From Photobacterium angustum (GTDB taxonomy: Bacteria > Pseudomonadota > Gammaproteobacteria > Enterobacterales > Vibrionaceae): DNA of 64,000 bases. The stretch spans positions 1 to 64,000 of the forward strand of contig NZ_PYOM01000004.1 in NCBI RefSeq assembly GCF_003026365.1, in the 5' to 3' direction. A program made the position numbers and the translations under genes. How positions within the stretch are numbered: the stretch's first letter is position 1; each line of letters opens with the position of its first letter. The notes beneath the pieces were generated by a model that made no database searches, had not been told where the DNA came from, and saw nothing but the letters and a program-made list of their open reading frames with translations. This document shows, piece after piece, positions 1-7,249 of the stretch.

Positions 1-2
1 AA

Positions 3-107
3 CAATACCTTGAAACAATGAGTCATTTATCTGATGCCCAGAAAAAACAAGTCAACGACTTTGCTAAAGAGTTCTTAAGTAAACATACGGTGAGAGTACT
101 TCGCTAA
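3..107 (+). CDS. 3' end of an unidentified gene
   Basis: An open frame enters from the left edge and runs 34 codons to a TAA. The end of the product reads ...AQKKQVNDFAKEFLSKHTV.... A strong rho-independent terminator follows 29 bases later, which supports a real gene end. I do not recognise the protein from this fragment. It points toward luxT across the island, so the island appears to sit between two convergent host genes; this is inference, because the uninterrupted site is not in the window. Confidence 0.6.
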   Translation, partial: QYLETMSHLSDAQKKQVNDFAKEFLSKHTVRVLR

Positions 108-136
108 TCTTGTATAGCCCTTACATTTATTGCCTT

Positions 137-167
137 AAACGCTCCCTCTAATGGGAGCGTTTTTTAT
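137..167 (+). terminator. Rho-independent terminator after the left-edge gene
   Basis: A 10-bp perfect stem (137-146 with 153-162, core GCTCCC/GGGAGC), a 6-base loop and a T run. It closes the gene ending at 107 and marks the last probable host feature before the island. Confidence 0.85.
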
Positions 168-353
168 CGGTGAAAAAAATATGTAAACGGTTACTTGAAT
201 ATGTATCTAAGATTTATCTAGAAAATTTAAGCCTTCAGGCCAATTATTGCCCAGCTGGTTATAGGTGTATTCTCAGCGAGGTTAAAAACCTCAAACTCGG
301 CGTTTTTTATGGAAGAGAGTAATAAAACATCCAGAATTTAAACAAAATATTTT

Positions 354-435
354 AGTTAACTTTGATTAGAACATCTCATCCAAAATCCTGTTAATACGAT
401 ATGAATGAGCATTTACTCTGACTAATAATGGGGCA
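354..435 (+). repeat. Island repeat copy A, followed by hairpin 432-455
   Basis: This 82-base stretch matches copy B (15100-15181) without gaps at about 70 of 82 positions, and copy C (7573-7633) more weakly. Shared landmarks are TTAACTTTGATTAGAA, ATCTCATCCAAAATC, a TGAATGAG word and a closing ATGGGGCA. A perfect 8-bp hairpin (GGCACTTC at 432-439 with GAAGTGCC at 448-455) begins at its right edge. It holds no convincing ORF. The rest of 168-603 holds only a weak hairpin (278-292). Confidence 0.8.
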
Positions 436-481
436 CTTCTAGTTTATGAAGTGCCAGCGGGTGACGTGCCTGCAGATGAAT

Positions 482-504
482 TGTGATCACTAAGCGATTC
501 TGTC
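482..504 (+). repeat. Left inverted repeat of the helicase module
   Basis: This 23-base sequence (TGTGATCAC, two variable bases, then AGCGATTCTGTC) recurs in inverted orientation at 3021-3043 with only two mismatches. Weaker similarity continues inward for about 25 bases (roughly 17 of 24 positions). The pair brackets the helicase, winged-helix and XRE genes. No 5-bp target duplication is visible outside the repeats and no transposase lies between them. Confidence 0.75.
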
Positions 505-603
505 AGACCTTAACTATCAAGCGACTATTTCGTTCATTTAGTTGCTCACAAAATTAAACAGCCTTGTAAACACTTTGTATTAAGATTAACTTTGATACTT
601 TAA

Positions 604-1980
604 TTAAGAAAAAGCAGCAATTACTCGCTCTCTATATTGCCCTAACTTGATACGTTCAGATTCTTGATAAATCATTTCGCTACTACTGTTAGAGCTATTT
701 GACACTTCGTCTGCCCAATCAATTAAAAGTGAAGAAAAGCCACTATCTGTAGTCGTACTACTTTCAGTTGCTTTTACTTTCGTGTTACTAATGATGTCTT
801 CGACAGGCAGCTCAACATCGATATACAAACAAGACTCTGGTATATCTTGCTCTATACGTTCAGCAAATTCGACCAAGTTACTTTCAGCAAATGTATAAAG
901 CCATGCATCTTGATTAACGCTATTAGTTACACGCAAAATACGCCCCAAGACCTGTCTAAAATATAACTCAGTTTTAACTGCACTTAAGTGACAACAAACT
1001 TGAAGTCTTGGTATATCAGTACCTTCACTAATCATTCCCACGCTGACTATCCATTGTGTTTTATCATTTCTAAAACGTTGAATTTCTTCCATTGGAGATT
1101 GATGATGATAAGTAACGATAGAAACAGTTTGCTTAAGTTCAACATCTAACAACTTTTGTATCCATTTAGCGTGTGATACTGAAGTTGCAATAATCAGCCC
1201 TGCTGCATTCGGTGTTCTTTTTCTAATCTCGCAGAGCTTTATACAAGCCGACTTTAATATATAGATAACAGCAGCCTGATTATGGATAATCGATTGATAT
1301 GAAGCTTTTGTATGTTGAAGTAAGTCAGCAATTGATGAAAATGAGTGACTAGATTCATCTTTAATCGATAAACCTTCATTATCAACCAATACAATCTTAG
1401 GCCGACGACAGACATTATCTTTAACAGCTTGATTTAACGTGTATTGATAATCACAGACAAGCATTCCTTCAGGATCAGAATATTCCGCCATTGCTATGGG
1501 TAAACGATCAGAGCGCCAAGGCGTACCTGATAGCGCTAATGTATATTTAGCTAGTCGCTGTACTTTACATACGACTTGCTCTCCCCATGAATTACTTTTC
1601 CCATCCTCATCAAACGAACAATGATGGATTTCATCAAACACGACAAAAATTCGATATTTCTTTAACGTTTCCCAAAAGGAATCATCAAGATATTTGATGC
1701 TTTGGTATGTGTATGATGCTCCTAAAGTTCCTAACCTGCCACTAAACGTGCATGATAAATAAGATGAAAATGTCGCTTTAATTCCCTCAGCGACTGCAGA
1801 AGAAGGCGAAAAACAGAGTACTAAGTCTATTTCATCATTATCCAATAATGATTTGGCGACATCTGCAGCCATAATGGTCTTTCCAGCACCTGGAGTCGCT
1901 TGGCAAAAGAAGTGTGAATGTCCATTTATATATTTATCTAACGCTTTATTAGCACATTCCGACTGCCACAACCTCAGCAT
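604..1980 (-). CDS. Superfamily 2 DEAD/DEAH-type helicase
   Basis: This is a 458-aa SF2 helicase core without a recognisable nuclease domain. Motif I is ATPGAGKT (residues ~29-36), motif II is VVFDEIHH, motif III-like is ALSGTPWRSD, and motifs V/VI are SEGTDIPRLQ and FRQVLGRILR. The arrangement resembles the Res subunit of type III restriction enzymes and RecG/UvrB-like DNA translocases, but at half the length of Res. Its ATG overlaps the end of the upstream 175-aa gene by 7 bases, so the two are almost certainly cotranscribed. Both are read away from an XRE-type repressor gene that shares the operator region at 2524-2574. Sitting in a mobile island beside a self-regulated repressor suggests a defence or element-maintenance role, but no direct evidence of function is visible. 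Confidence 0.85.
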   Translation of the reverse strand: MLRLWQSECANKALDKYINGHSHFFCQATPGAGKTIMAADVAKSLLDNDEIDLVLCFSPSSAVAEGIKATFSSYLSCTFSGRLGTLGASYTYQSIKYLDDSFWETLKKYRIFVVFDEIHHCSFDEDGKSNSWGEQVVCKVQRLAKYTLALSGTPWRSDRLPIAMAEYSDPEGMLVCDYQYTLNQAVKDNVCRRPKIVLVDNEGLSIKDESSHSFSSIADLLQHTKASYQSIIHNQAAVIYILKSACIKLCEIRKRTPNAAGLIIATSVSHAKWIQKLLDVELKQTVSIVTYHHQSPMEEIQRFRNDKTQWIVSVGMISEGTDIPRLQVCCHLSAVKTELYFRQVLGRILRVTNSVNQDAWLYTFAESNLVEFAERIEQDIPESCLYIDVELPVEDIISNTKVKATESSTTTDSGFSSLLIDWADEVSNSSNSSSEMIYQESERIKLGQYRERVIAAFS

Positions 1981-2501
1981 AGGGACACCTTACTATTTTT
2001 TACCTGCAAACGATTTGTTAACGCATTTACTTTGCCCAAAAGTTTAGCGGAGCGTTCTTTAGCAGCATCAAAAAGCGGAGTCAATATTTCCTCATCATTG
2101 GGGAAACGATTAAGTAATGATTGGTATTCTTCTACTTCGCCCAGTGTAATTGCGAGCTCAGCCTCGTACTCCTTTTTCTCTTGAACTAGGATTTCAATAA
2201 TGTTGCCAACACAACTTGTTGATCTTACTTTTTCATCACGTTTTGGCGCAAAAGATTGAGCTCTAAATTTATCTGTTATTGAGTAACGTTTATCTCTTCT
2301 TTTTCCTAAAGATGTTAGCCATCCATTTTTTTCAAACGATAGAATTTGTCTATACACATATTGTCTCGCATCTTCTTTATCAGTAAACGACACATCCAGA
2401 CTAAATAGTGCATCTCTAAGCTCTATCACCGAAAAATCATCCATCTTATTTTCAATCAATAGGTTAAACATATGAGCATTTATTTTGATGATTGTATTCA
2501 T
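1974..2501 (-). CDS. Winged-helix/coiled-coil protein coupled to the helicase
   Basis: A 175-aa protein of unknown function. The first ~85 residues look like a winged helix, with alternating helices and a basic GKRRDKRYSI turn before a strand. The C-terminal half (~100-170) is strongly helical, rich in E, K and L, and probably coiled-coil. Its stop overlaps the helicase start by 7 bases. The ATG lies 23 bases from the nearer operator palindrome, so transcription should be repressed together with or reciprocally to the XRE gene. It may recognise DNA or tether the helicase to its target; that is inference from domain shape and gene order only. Confidence 0.7.
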   Translation of the reverse strand: MNTIIKINAHMFNLLIENKMDDFSVIELRDALFSLDVSFTDKEDARQYVYRQILSFEKNGWLTSLGKRRDKRYSITDKFRAQSFAPKRDEKVRSTSCVGNIIEILVQEKKEYEAELAITLGEVEEYQSLLNRFPNDEEILTPLFDAAKERSAKLLGKVNALTNRLQVKNSKVSLC

Positions 2502-2523
2502 GTGTAAATTTAGACCAATAAAA

Positions 2524-2540
2524 ACTTAGGATTGCTAAGT
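2524..2540. promoter_or_regulatory. Palindromic operator 1 of the XRE/helicase region
   Basis: A perfect inverted repeat ACTTAG-N5-CTAAGT. An identical palindrome lies at 2558-2574, with centres 34 bases apart (about three helical turns). Both fall in the 101-base gap between divergent genes. Probable binding site of the XRE protein encoded at 2603. Confidence 0.8.
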
Positions 2541-2557
2541 ATACAAAAATCGGTAAA

Positions 2558-2574
2558 ACTTAGACAATCTAAGT
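2558..2574. promoter_or_regulatory. Palindromic operator 2 of the XRE/helicase region
   Basis: Second perfect ACTTAG-N5-CTAAGT, with a different 5-base spacer (ACAAT instead of GATTG). An isolated half-site CTAAGT lies over the XRE start region (2599-2604), so repressor binding could also block its own translation start area. Confidence 0.8.
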
Positions 2575-2602
2575 TATCTATAGGTCTTAAAGAAATGTCT
2601 AA

Positions 2603-2911
2603 GTGGAATACAACAACCCCATTCCTGCGAGGCTCAAAGCAGCGCGTAAAAAAGCAAAAATCACCCAAAAGGATTTAGGGGTGAAGATTGGTATGGAAGA
2701 AAGCTCAGCAAGTGGCCGAATGAATCATTATGAAAAAGGGCGTCATGTGCCAGATATTGGTACTTTGAAGCGAATGGCTGAAGAACTAGGTGTTCCGCTG
2801 CAATATTTCTTCTGTGAGAATGAATTAAGTGCGGAGCTTGTGTGTGCTATTGAAAAACTAAGCGATGAAGATAAAGCTTCGTTACTTGAAAGTTTGCTTT
2901 CCTCTAATTAA
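2603..2911 (+). CDS. XRE-family transcriptional repressor
   Basis: A 102-aa single-domain Cro/CI-type helix-turn-helix protein. The HTH covers residues ~8-65: ARLKAARKKAKITQKDLG, then a GRMNHYEKGRHVPDIGTL recognition and turn region, then LGVPLQYFF. The short acidic C-terminus probably serves dimerisation. The frame opens with GTG at 2603; the ATG at 2595 is in another frame and soon stops, so GTG is the start that fits. It is divergent from the winged-helix/helicase pair. The two identical palindromes between them suggest that it represses both promoters, the usual arrangement for a self-contained island module. Confidence 0.85.
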   Translation: MEYNNPIPARLKAARKKAKITQKDLGVKIGMEESSASGRMNHYEKGRHVPDIGTLKRMAEELGVPLQYFFCENELSAELVCAIEKLSDEDKASLLESLLSSN

Positions 2912-3020
2912 AGAAATCTTTTATCTTCTCTAAAACGATGTAATTAACAATCTGTTTCAAAGTACGATATTCAACACTTAGTAAATTAATCGCGACACAT
3001 TCCCTTGGTAATTACGATAC

Positions 3021-3043
3021 GACAGAATCGCTCGGTGATCACA
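3021..3043 (-). repeat. Right inverted repeat of the helicase module
   Basis: Inverted partner of 482-504 (GACAGAATCGCT..GTGATCACA), with 21 of 23 positions identical. It closes a ~2.56-kb segment holding only the helicase, winged-helix and XRE genes. Otherwise 2912-3361 holds only the direct repeat at 3090 and no supported gene. Confidence 0.75.
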
Positions 3044-3089
3044 GAAGCTAGCCATCAAAGCTGTCATAAAGGGAGCGCTTAAATGTTCA

Positions 3090-3157
3090 TGGACAGAAAT
3101 TGGTTAGGTAATTTACCCTATTTCGGCTAGTAGATATTAGAAAAAAGTATCGATAAC
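3090..3157 (+). repeat. Imperfect direct repeat flanking endA-umuDC, left copy
   Basis: A 68-base stretch similar to 6203-6269 (I count roughly three quarters of positions identical, with one single-base gap). It begins TGGACA and ends GATAAC. The right copy abuts an integron attC site, so these may be remnants of the sequence that originally adjoined a cassette array. Confidence 0.65.
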
Positions 3158-3361
3158 TTCTCCATGAAGTGCCTTTTAGGGTACAAAAAGACCGCCATTG
3201 TGGGCTGTCATTTAACAATACCTCTAAACATCTAAATAGATTATTTGTAGTAGTACATTAAATTTGGTCACTACATATTTCTTTGATGTTTCTAAGATAT
3301 CTTTAATAAGTTACGATTCTTGTTAGCTATTCATTTACTTAATTAATAGGGCATTGTTACC

Positions 3362-4117
3362 ATTAAACAATTAATACTAATAACCACAGCAGTTATTCCC
3401 ACTTTCTGTATTGCTGATAGTTACCAAGGGAACACTACAATTCAATCTTTCAGCAAAGCAAAGAAACACATGCAGAGAGATATTTATACCAACAAAGATG
3501 ACATGGAAACCCTTTATTGCGGCGCCTCTTTTAATAAAGATAAGTACATAGAATTACCCAAAGGGTTTACAACAGAAGTACACAAGAAACGAACTAAACG
3601 CTGGGAAGCAGAACATATCATTCCAGCCGAGAACTTTGGCCGTGCTTTTAGCGAATGGCGTGAAGGTAATATAGTTTGTGTTAATAGGAAAGGAAAAGAA
3701 TTTAAAGGCCGTAAATGTGCAGAAAAAGCGAATAAAGAATATCGCTTGATGCAATCCGATCTATACAACTTGTATCCAGCCGTTGGTGCCGTAAATGCAA
3801 CACGACAAAATTATAACTTTGGGATGATAGCTAACTCTTTAAATAACAGTTATCGCACATTTGGTAGCTGTGAAATGATCATAGATTCCAAAAGCAAGAA
3901 GGCACAGCCACCTGAACGTTCGCGAGGAATAGTTGCACGTACTTATATGTACTTTGAAGCTGTATATCCAAAATACAAAATGAGCCGCCAACAGCGCCAA
4001 TTAATGGAAGCGTGGGATAAACAATACCCTGTTACTAAATGGGAATGTGAGCGCTCAGAAAAGATTGAAAAAACACAGAGAAATAAGAACCCTATATTAC
4101 TAAGTCGTTGTAACTGA
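3362..4117 (+). CDS. endA: Endonuclease I (EndA/Dns), start codon ATT
   Basis: A periplasmic or secreted non-specific DNase of the EndA/Dns family. The family core is clear: AEHIIPAENFG (His-containing metal site), NRKGKEFKGRKCAEKANKEY, MQSDLYNLYPAVGAVNATR, and a C-terminus SRQQRQLMEAWDKQYPVTKW.ECER that closely follows E. coli EndA. The first in-frame ATG is at 3470, inside the mature protein. Reading back in the same frame from 3362 gives IKQLILITTAVIPTFCIA followed by DSYQG, a textbook signal peptide, with no stop until 3347. Only ATT (3362) occupies the start position, with AGGG 11 bases upstream. So the gene uses a rare ATT start, has lost its ATG by a point change (making it nearly silent or mislocalised), or contains a sequencing error. 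It lies in a segment bracketed by direct repeats. Confidence 0.8.
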   Translation: MKQLILITTAVIPTFCIADSYQGNTTIQSFSKAKKHMQRDIYTNKDDMETLYCGASFNKDKYIELPKGFTTEVHKKRTKRWEAEHIIPAENFGRAFSEWREGNIVCVNRKGKEFKGRKCAEKANKEYRLMQSDLYNLYPAVGAVNATRQNYNFGMIANSLNNSYRTFGSCEMIIDSKSKKAQPPERSRGIVARTYMYFEAVYPKYKMSRQQRQLMEAWDKQYPVTKWECERSEKIEKTQRNKNPILLSRCN

Positions 4118-4181
4118 TGCTGTTGAAAAACATTTGCGTATAAAAGCAAATTGCATTCAATTCAAAACACCCCTAAAATAA

Positions 4182-4197
4182 CTGTACATATATACAG
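4182..4197 (+). promoter_or_regulatory. LexA (SOS) box of the Pol V operon
   Basis: CTGT-ACATATAT-ACAG, a perfect CTGT-N8-ACAG with AT-rich centre, 11 bases before the umuD-like ATG. The box is so close to the ATG that the mRNA leader must be very short or absent. Confidence 0.92.
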
Positions 4198-4208
4198 TAT
4201 TTTTAAAC

Positions 4209-4916
4209 ATGATTACACTTAACACTTACGTACAGGCGGGGATCACCGGCTTTGAAAACCCCACTATTCGCTTTCGGAAAAAATCGCTAAACCTACAAAC
4301 CATGTTTGTACACAGCCATTCATCTATGCGGATAATGAGCGCCGACAACACCTACAAAAAGCTAGGGATCGCCAAAGGCGATTGGCTACTCATAGACAGT
4401 GCCTTACAGCCCCTAAACAGCGACCTTGTTGTATTTGAGCAACACGGTGACAACCATATCGCACGTTGGAGCCTGCTATGCCAACACATTGCCGCATCAG
4501 GTAAAGAGTGGGACGACTTACACGTAATAGGCGTGGTCACCCTCTCTATCCATCACTTCAGGCAACCGCCGTTATTACCATGGCACCATGACTTAACCGA
4601 ACTCGACCTACACCAACTTGTGATCACCCAAGAGCACTCCACCATCTTGTGCCGTGCGGCTGGGCTTTCCATGCTGCCGTACATTTGGGACCACGACATA
4701 CTGGTATTAGAGCGCCACCTCAACCCTGAGAACGAAGACGTTATCGTACTTTCGTTAAACAACGATCTTGTCGTAAAGCGCGTAAACCTACACAGCAGAA
4801 CCTTGTATTCAGATAACCCCAGCTTTCAGCCACACCCAATAAACCAAAACGACTACACCCGCTTACATGGCGTGGTGCGTTACAGCCTACGATTACACCG
4901 CCCTGTTACCTTATGA
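4209..4916 (+). CDS. umuD: Tandem double-domain UmuD-like S24 peptidase
   Basis: A UmuD-type Pol V accessory protein of 235 aa, while UmuD is normally ~140. It contains two S24 folds in tandem. Copy 1 (residues ~9-115) begins AGITGFENP, including the Ala-Gly self-cleavage site. It keeps the serine region (SSM, ~38-40) and GDWLLIDSALQPLNSDLVVF, but the lysine position reads HIARW instead of the usual VKR, so its Ser-Lys dyad appears lost. Copy 2 (~148-230) has GLSMLP with Ser153 and LVVKRV with Lys190, an intact dyad, ending in HGVVRYSLR. A perfect SOS box ends 11 bases upstream. It overlaps umuC by ATGA (4 bases). The likely role is SOS-triggered cleavage and assembly of a translesion polymerase. 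The fused copies may act as a built-in dimer. Confidence 0.88.
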   Translation: MITLNTYVQAGITGFENPTIRFRKKSLNLQTMFVHSHSSMRIMSADNTYKKLGIAKGDWLLIDSALQPLNSDLVVFEQHGDNHIARWSLLCQHIAASGKEWDDLHVIGVVTLSIHHFRQPPLLPWHHDLTELDLHQLVITQEHSTILCRAAGLSMLPYIWDHDILVLERHLNPENEDVIVLSLNNDLVVKRVNLHSRTLYSDNPSFQPHPINQNDYTRLHGVVRYSLRLHRPVTL

Positions 4917-6193
4917 TTTGCTTACTTGATGGCACCCGTTTTTACGCCGAATCTTGCATTACCTACAAGCCAGCCCTGAGAAATACCCCGTTGCTGGTAA
5001 CAGCAGGTCAAGGGATCTCCATTGCCGCTAACCGTGCTTGCACTAACATCGGCATTTCAAAATTCACCCCAATATGGGAAGAAATAGACCGCCTACGGGT
5101 ACACAAAGGCATTGTATATAAAGCCAACTTCAACACCTTTTCTCACCATTCAGATCGCTTTATGACCGCCCTTGAAAAGCACATACAAGGTGCCCGTTCG
5201 ATGCGCTACAGCGTAGATGAAGTGTTTTATGATGTGAGCCACCTGTACCAAATCAACGTCGATCTGAATGAACACGTACAAGCCTTACGTAAAGCCATTT
5301 ACAAAGAAACCGGTGTACCGACAGGCGCTGGTGTAGGTAAAACCCTGACCTTGGCCAAAGTTGCCTCGTGGGCAGCGAAGAACTGCCAACCTTACCAGGG
5401 ACAATGTGTATTAATAAGCGAGAAAGAAACCGATGCGGTTTTAAAACAAATGCCCGTAGGTAAACTTTGGAACATAGGCAGACAACTGAATAAACACCTA
5501 ACACAAGAAGGCATTTTAACCGCCTACCAACTAAAGCAGTGCGACACAAAAACCTATCACAAACGCTATTCCATCAACGTCGCTAACGTGATTTCAGAGC
5601 TTAATGGAATCGCCTGTTTAGATATTTCCGTTGAGCGAGAAAAGAAAAAACAGATATGGTCTACCGCTTCTTATCGTGATCGCCTACACCACCGAGACGA
5701 CCTTTTTGCCGAATTGGCTCACCACTGCGCCGAAGTGATGCGCAAAATACGTGACCAAAAAAGCGAGATGAAAACCCTTTCGGTATTTGTCAGCACCTCA
5801 AAATACGACCGTTGCCCGCCGTTTTATCGCCGTGGTGAACTGACACTCGAAAACGGCCTAACCGATACCAGTTTTGCCCTGCAACAATTGCGCACCTTAT
5901 TCGATGATTTGATCCCCGACAACCTTGCCAAGCAACCGATATACAAAGTGGGCGTGGGTGCCCCAAGCCTGATTGATGCCGAAGTAAAACAGTTCGAATT
6001 ATTTAACCGCTTTGATAACAAAGACACCTTAAACAACGCCCTCGACCAATTAAGCGATCGCTTTGGTAAAGGCGTGATCGGTTTTGCATGTCAGCAACGC
6101 AGCTACCACGAACGGCAGGGAGAAATAGAAATGTTAGAGCTAGAGAACTACTACACCGACATTAAAGACATTGTGGTAGTAAAGTGTGTTTAA
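4913..6193 (+). CDS. umuC: UmuC-like Y-family DNA polymerase (Pol V catalytic subunit)
   Basis: A 426-aa translesion polymerase, similar in length to E. coli UmuC (422). Active-site acidics are present: Asp6 in ICLLDG and Asp102-Glu103 in YSVDEVF. The fingers region AANRACTNIGISK and palm-thumb GAGVGKTLTLAKVASWAAK are recognisable. It is diverged from chromosomal UmuC (for example LLDGTRFYAES in place of LVDVNNFYAS), in line with mobile RumB/ImpB/MucB-type relatives. It is translationally coupled to the double UmuD by an ATGA overlap and shares its SOS promoter. Base composition of the operon looks richer in G+C than the flanking cargo. It should raise mutation and damage tolerance for the host or element after DNA damage. 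Confidence 0.92.
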   Translation: MICLLDGTRFYAESCITYKPALRNTPLLVTAGQGISIAANRACTNIGISKFTPIWEEIDRLRVHKGIVYKANFNTFSHHSDRFMTALEKHIQGARSMRYSVDEVFYDVSHLYQINVDLNEHVQALRKAIYKETGVPTGAGVGKTLTLAKVASWAAKNCQPYQGQCVLISEKETDAVLKQMPVGKLWNIGRQLNKHLTQEGILTAYQLKQCDTKTYHKRYSINVANVISELNGIACLDISVEREKKKQIWSTASYRDRLHHRDDLFAELAHHCAEVMRKIRDQKSEMKTLSVFVSTSKYDRCPPFYRRGELTLENGLTDTSFALQQLRTLFDDLIPDNLAKQPIYKVGVGAPSLIDAEVKQFELFNRFDNKDTLNNALDQLSDRFGKGVIGFACQQRSYHERQGEIEMLELENYYTDIKDIVVVKCV

Positions 6194-6202
6194 AGACACT
6201 TT

Positions 6203-6269
6203 TGGACAAAAGCGAGTTACGCACTTTGCTCTATTTTGGCTGGTAAGTATTAGGAAAAGTAGGGATAAC
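6203..6269 (+). repeat. Imperfect direct repeat flanking endA-umuDC, right copy
   Basis: Partner of 3090-3157. It starts 9 bases after the umuC stop and ends exactly in the outer core box of the attC site at 6263-6388, so the repeat and the cassette boundary coincide. Confidence 0.65.
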
Positions 6270-6388
6270 GCCCTGTTAAGGGGTGAGCAACGCAATACCG
6301 AAGTTGCCGCATACCACCTTAACCACTAAAACCAACGCATAGTGAAAATGCCTCGCGTTGCGAATCCCTCTTAAACAGATTGTTATAC
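6263..6388 (-). other. attC recombination site (126 bp, VCR-like)
   Basis: An imperfect long inverted repeat. On the minus strand it starts GTATAACAATCTGTTTAAGA and ends in AACAGGGCGTTATCC, with internal CGCAACGC/GCGTTGC boxes. The 126-bp length and box layout match Vibrio superintegron attC sites. The stop codon of the cassette gene (TAA at 6383-6385) lies inside the first core box, which is typical for gene cassettes. Confidence 0.85.
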
Positions 6389-6730
6389 GTTTTGGTAAAT
6401 GTCGTGCAGGCACTCTGATTCAGTGTCATTTATCAGTGAGTCTCCGATGGTCAACTGGATATTCATCGAGCTATCGTCGCTACTAGCTATTGGTCTGACA
6501 CCATCAAGCACACAAAGCATACCGAAAACCGACTCTTTGACAGCATCCTCGATAAGACCCTGAACCAACGCCTGCTCACTTGGGGGCAATGACTTAAACC
6601 AATTCGATTGTTCGAGTAAACGCTTATCGGGAGATCTACCAGGTGGTTCCGATAAGTTTTCAATCGTATTTTCTACCGAAGAAGGCTCAACAACTTCTTT
6701 AATGGCTTTTACAAATTCAACTTTATCCAT
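6383..6730 (-). CDS. Hypothetical integron-cassette protein (115 aa)
   Basis: A 115-aa acidic protein of unknown function, with no signal peptide and no membrane segment. The N-terminal half is helical (MDKVEFVKAIKEVV), followed by a proline-rich turn and a helical middle (PPSEQALVQGLIEDAV). The C-terminal part suggests strands, FGMLCVLDGVRPIA and NIQLTIGDSLI. It is the single ORF of a cassette whose attC follows directly, with its stop inside the attC core box. Cassette genes of this kind are usually promoterless and expressed by read-through. I do not recognise a family. Confidence 0.75.
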   Translation of the reverse strand: MDKVEFVKAIKEVVEPSSVENTIENLSEPPGRSPDKRLLEQSNWFKSLPPSEQALVQGLIEDAVKESVFGMLCVLDGVRPIASSDDSSMNIQLTIGDSLINDTESECLHDIYQNV

Positions 6731-6744
6731 AATTCCTCAGAAAC

Positions 6745-6776
6745 GTATAACGCCGCCATATGGGGCATTGTTAGGC
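6745..6776 (-). other. Very short attC-like site between the two cassettes
   Basis: On the minus strand GCCTAAC (perfect RYYYAAC) and GTTATAC lie 32 bp apart and form an imperfect hairpin around CCATATGG. Known attC sites are about 57-141 bp, so this is either a minimal form or a deletion remnant. The stop of the neighbouring gene lies in the first box, as expected. Confidence 0.6.
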
Positions 6777-7232
6777 ATAATTCTCCTGGATCATGATTGC
6801 CAGCGATTGGCTACCAGGCTCTTCGCCCCACTCTTTAAGTAGAAAATCGTTACATAAATCCCAGTCGCTTTGAACAGTGGAAACTGAAAACTCTTGATCT
6901 TGGTAAGTAGCATTGCCATTAAACTTAGAAATAATTTTACTAATGAGATTTAGAGCTTTCTGTTGATCTGAACTGGGACGAACTGCGAACGGGTAGGCAA
7001 GAGAAATAAGGTTAAAGTTTTCCTGAGCGTCTACTTCTTTGCCATTGAATTTGAGCTTAACGTGAAGCAAAGATTCCGACTGCCAATTTTCGGAACTAGC
7101 AGCGGCAAAATCATATACATCGTAGTGAAGCTTCGCTCCTAGCTCACGAAACAAACGATTGCCTTTGCCTGCTCCCATTGGTTCAGGCAACGCAATATTT
7201 ATTTCTTTTTCTTCGTGAAGTTCTCCCCACAT
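6771..7232 (-). CDS. Hypothetical integron-cassette protein (153 aa)
   Basis: A soluble 153-aa protein with no signal peptide or membrane helix. Alternating strand-like stretches (LLHVKLKFNGKEV, FNLISLAYPFAV) and helices (SSDQQKALNLISKIISKF) suggest an alpha/beta fold, but I do not recognise the family. A good ribosome site, GGAGAAAG, stands about 9 bases before the ATG. Just upstream, GTTAGGT (minus strand, 7250-7256) is a perfect GTTRRRY core box, so the gene begins where a cassette would. Its stop lies in the short attC at 6745-6776. It is thus the first cassette of a two-cassette run read leftward. Confidence 0.78.
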   Translation of the reverse strand: MWGELHEEKEINIALPEPMGAGKGNRLFRELGAKLHYDVYDFAAASSENWQSESLLHVKLKFNGKEVDAQENFNLISLAYPFAVRPSSDQQKALNLISKIISKFNGNATYQDQEFSVSTVQSDWDLCNDFLLKEWGEEPGSQSLAIMIQENYA

Positions 7233-7249
7233 AGAGCACTTTCTCCGAT

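Noticed and set aside
2595-2602. ATG at 2595 as the start of the XRE gene
   Set aside because: It is in a different frame and reaches a stop within about 30 codons; the HTH frame starts with GTG at 2603.
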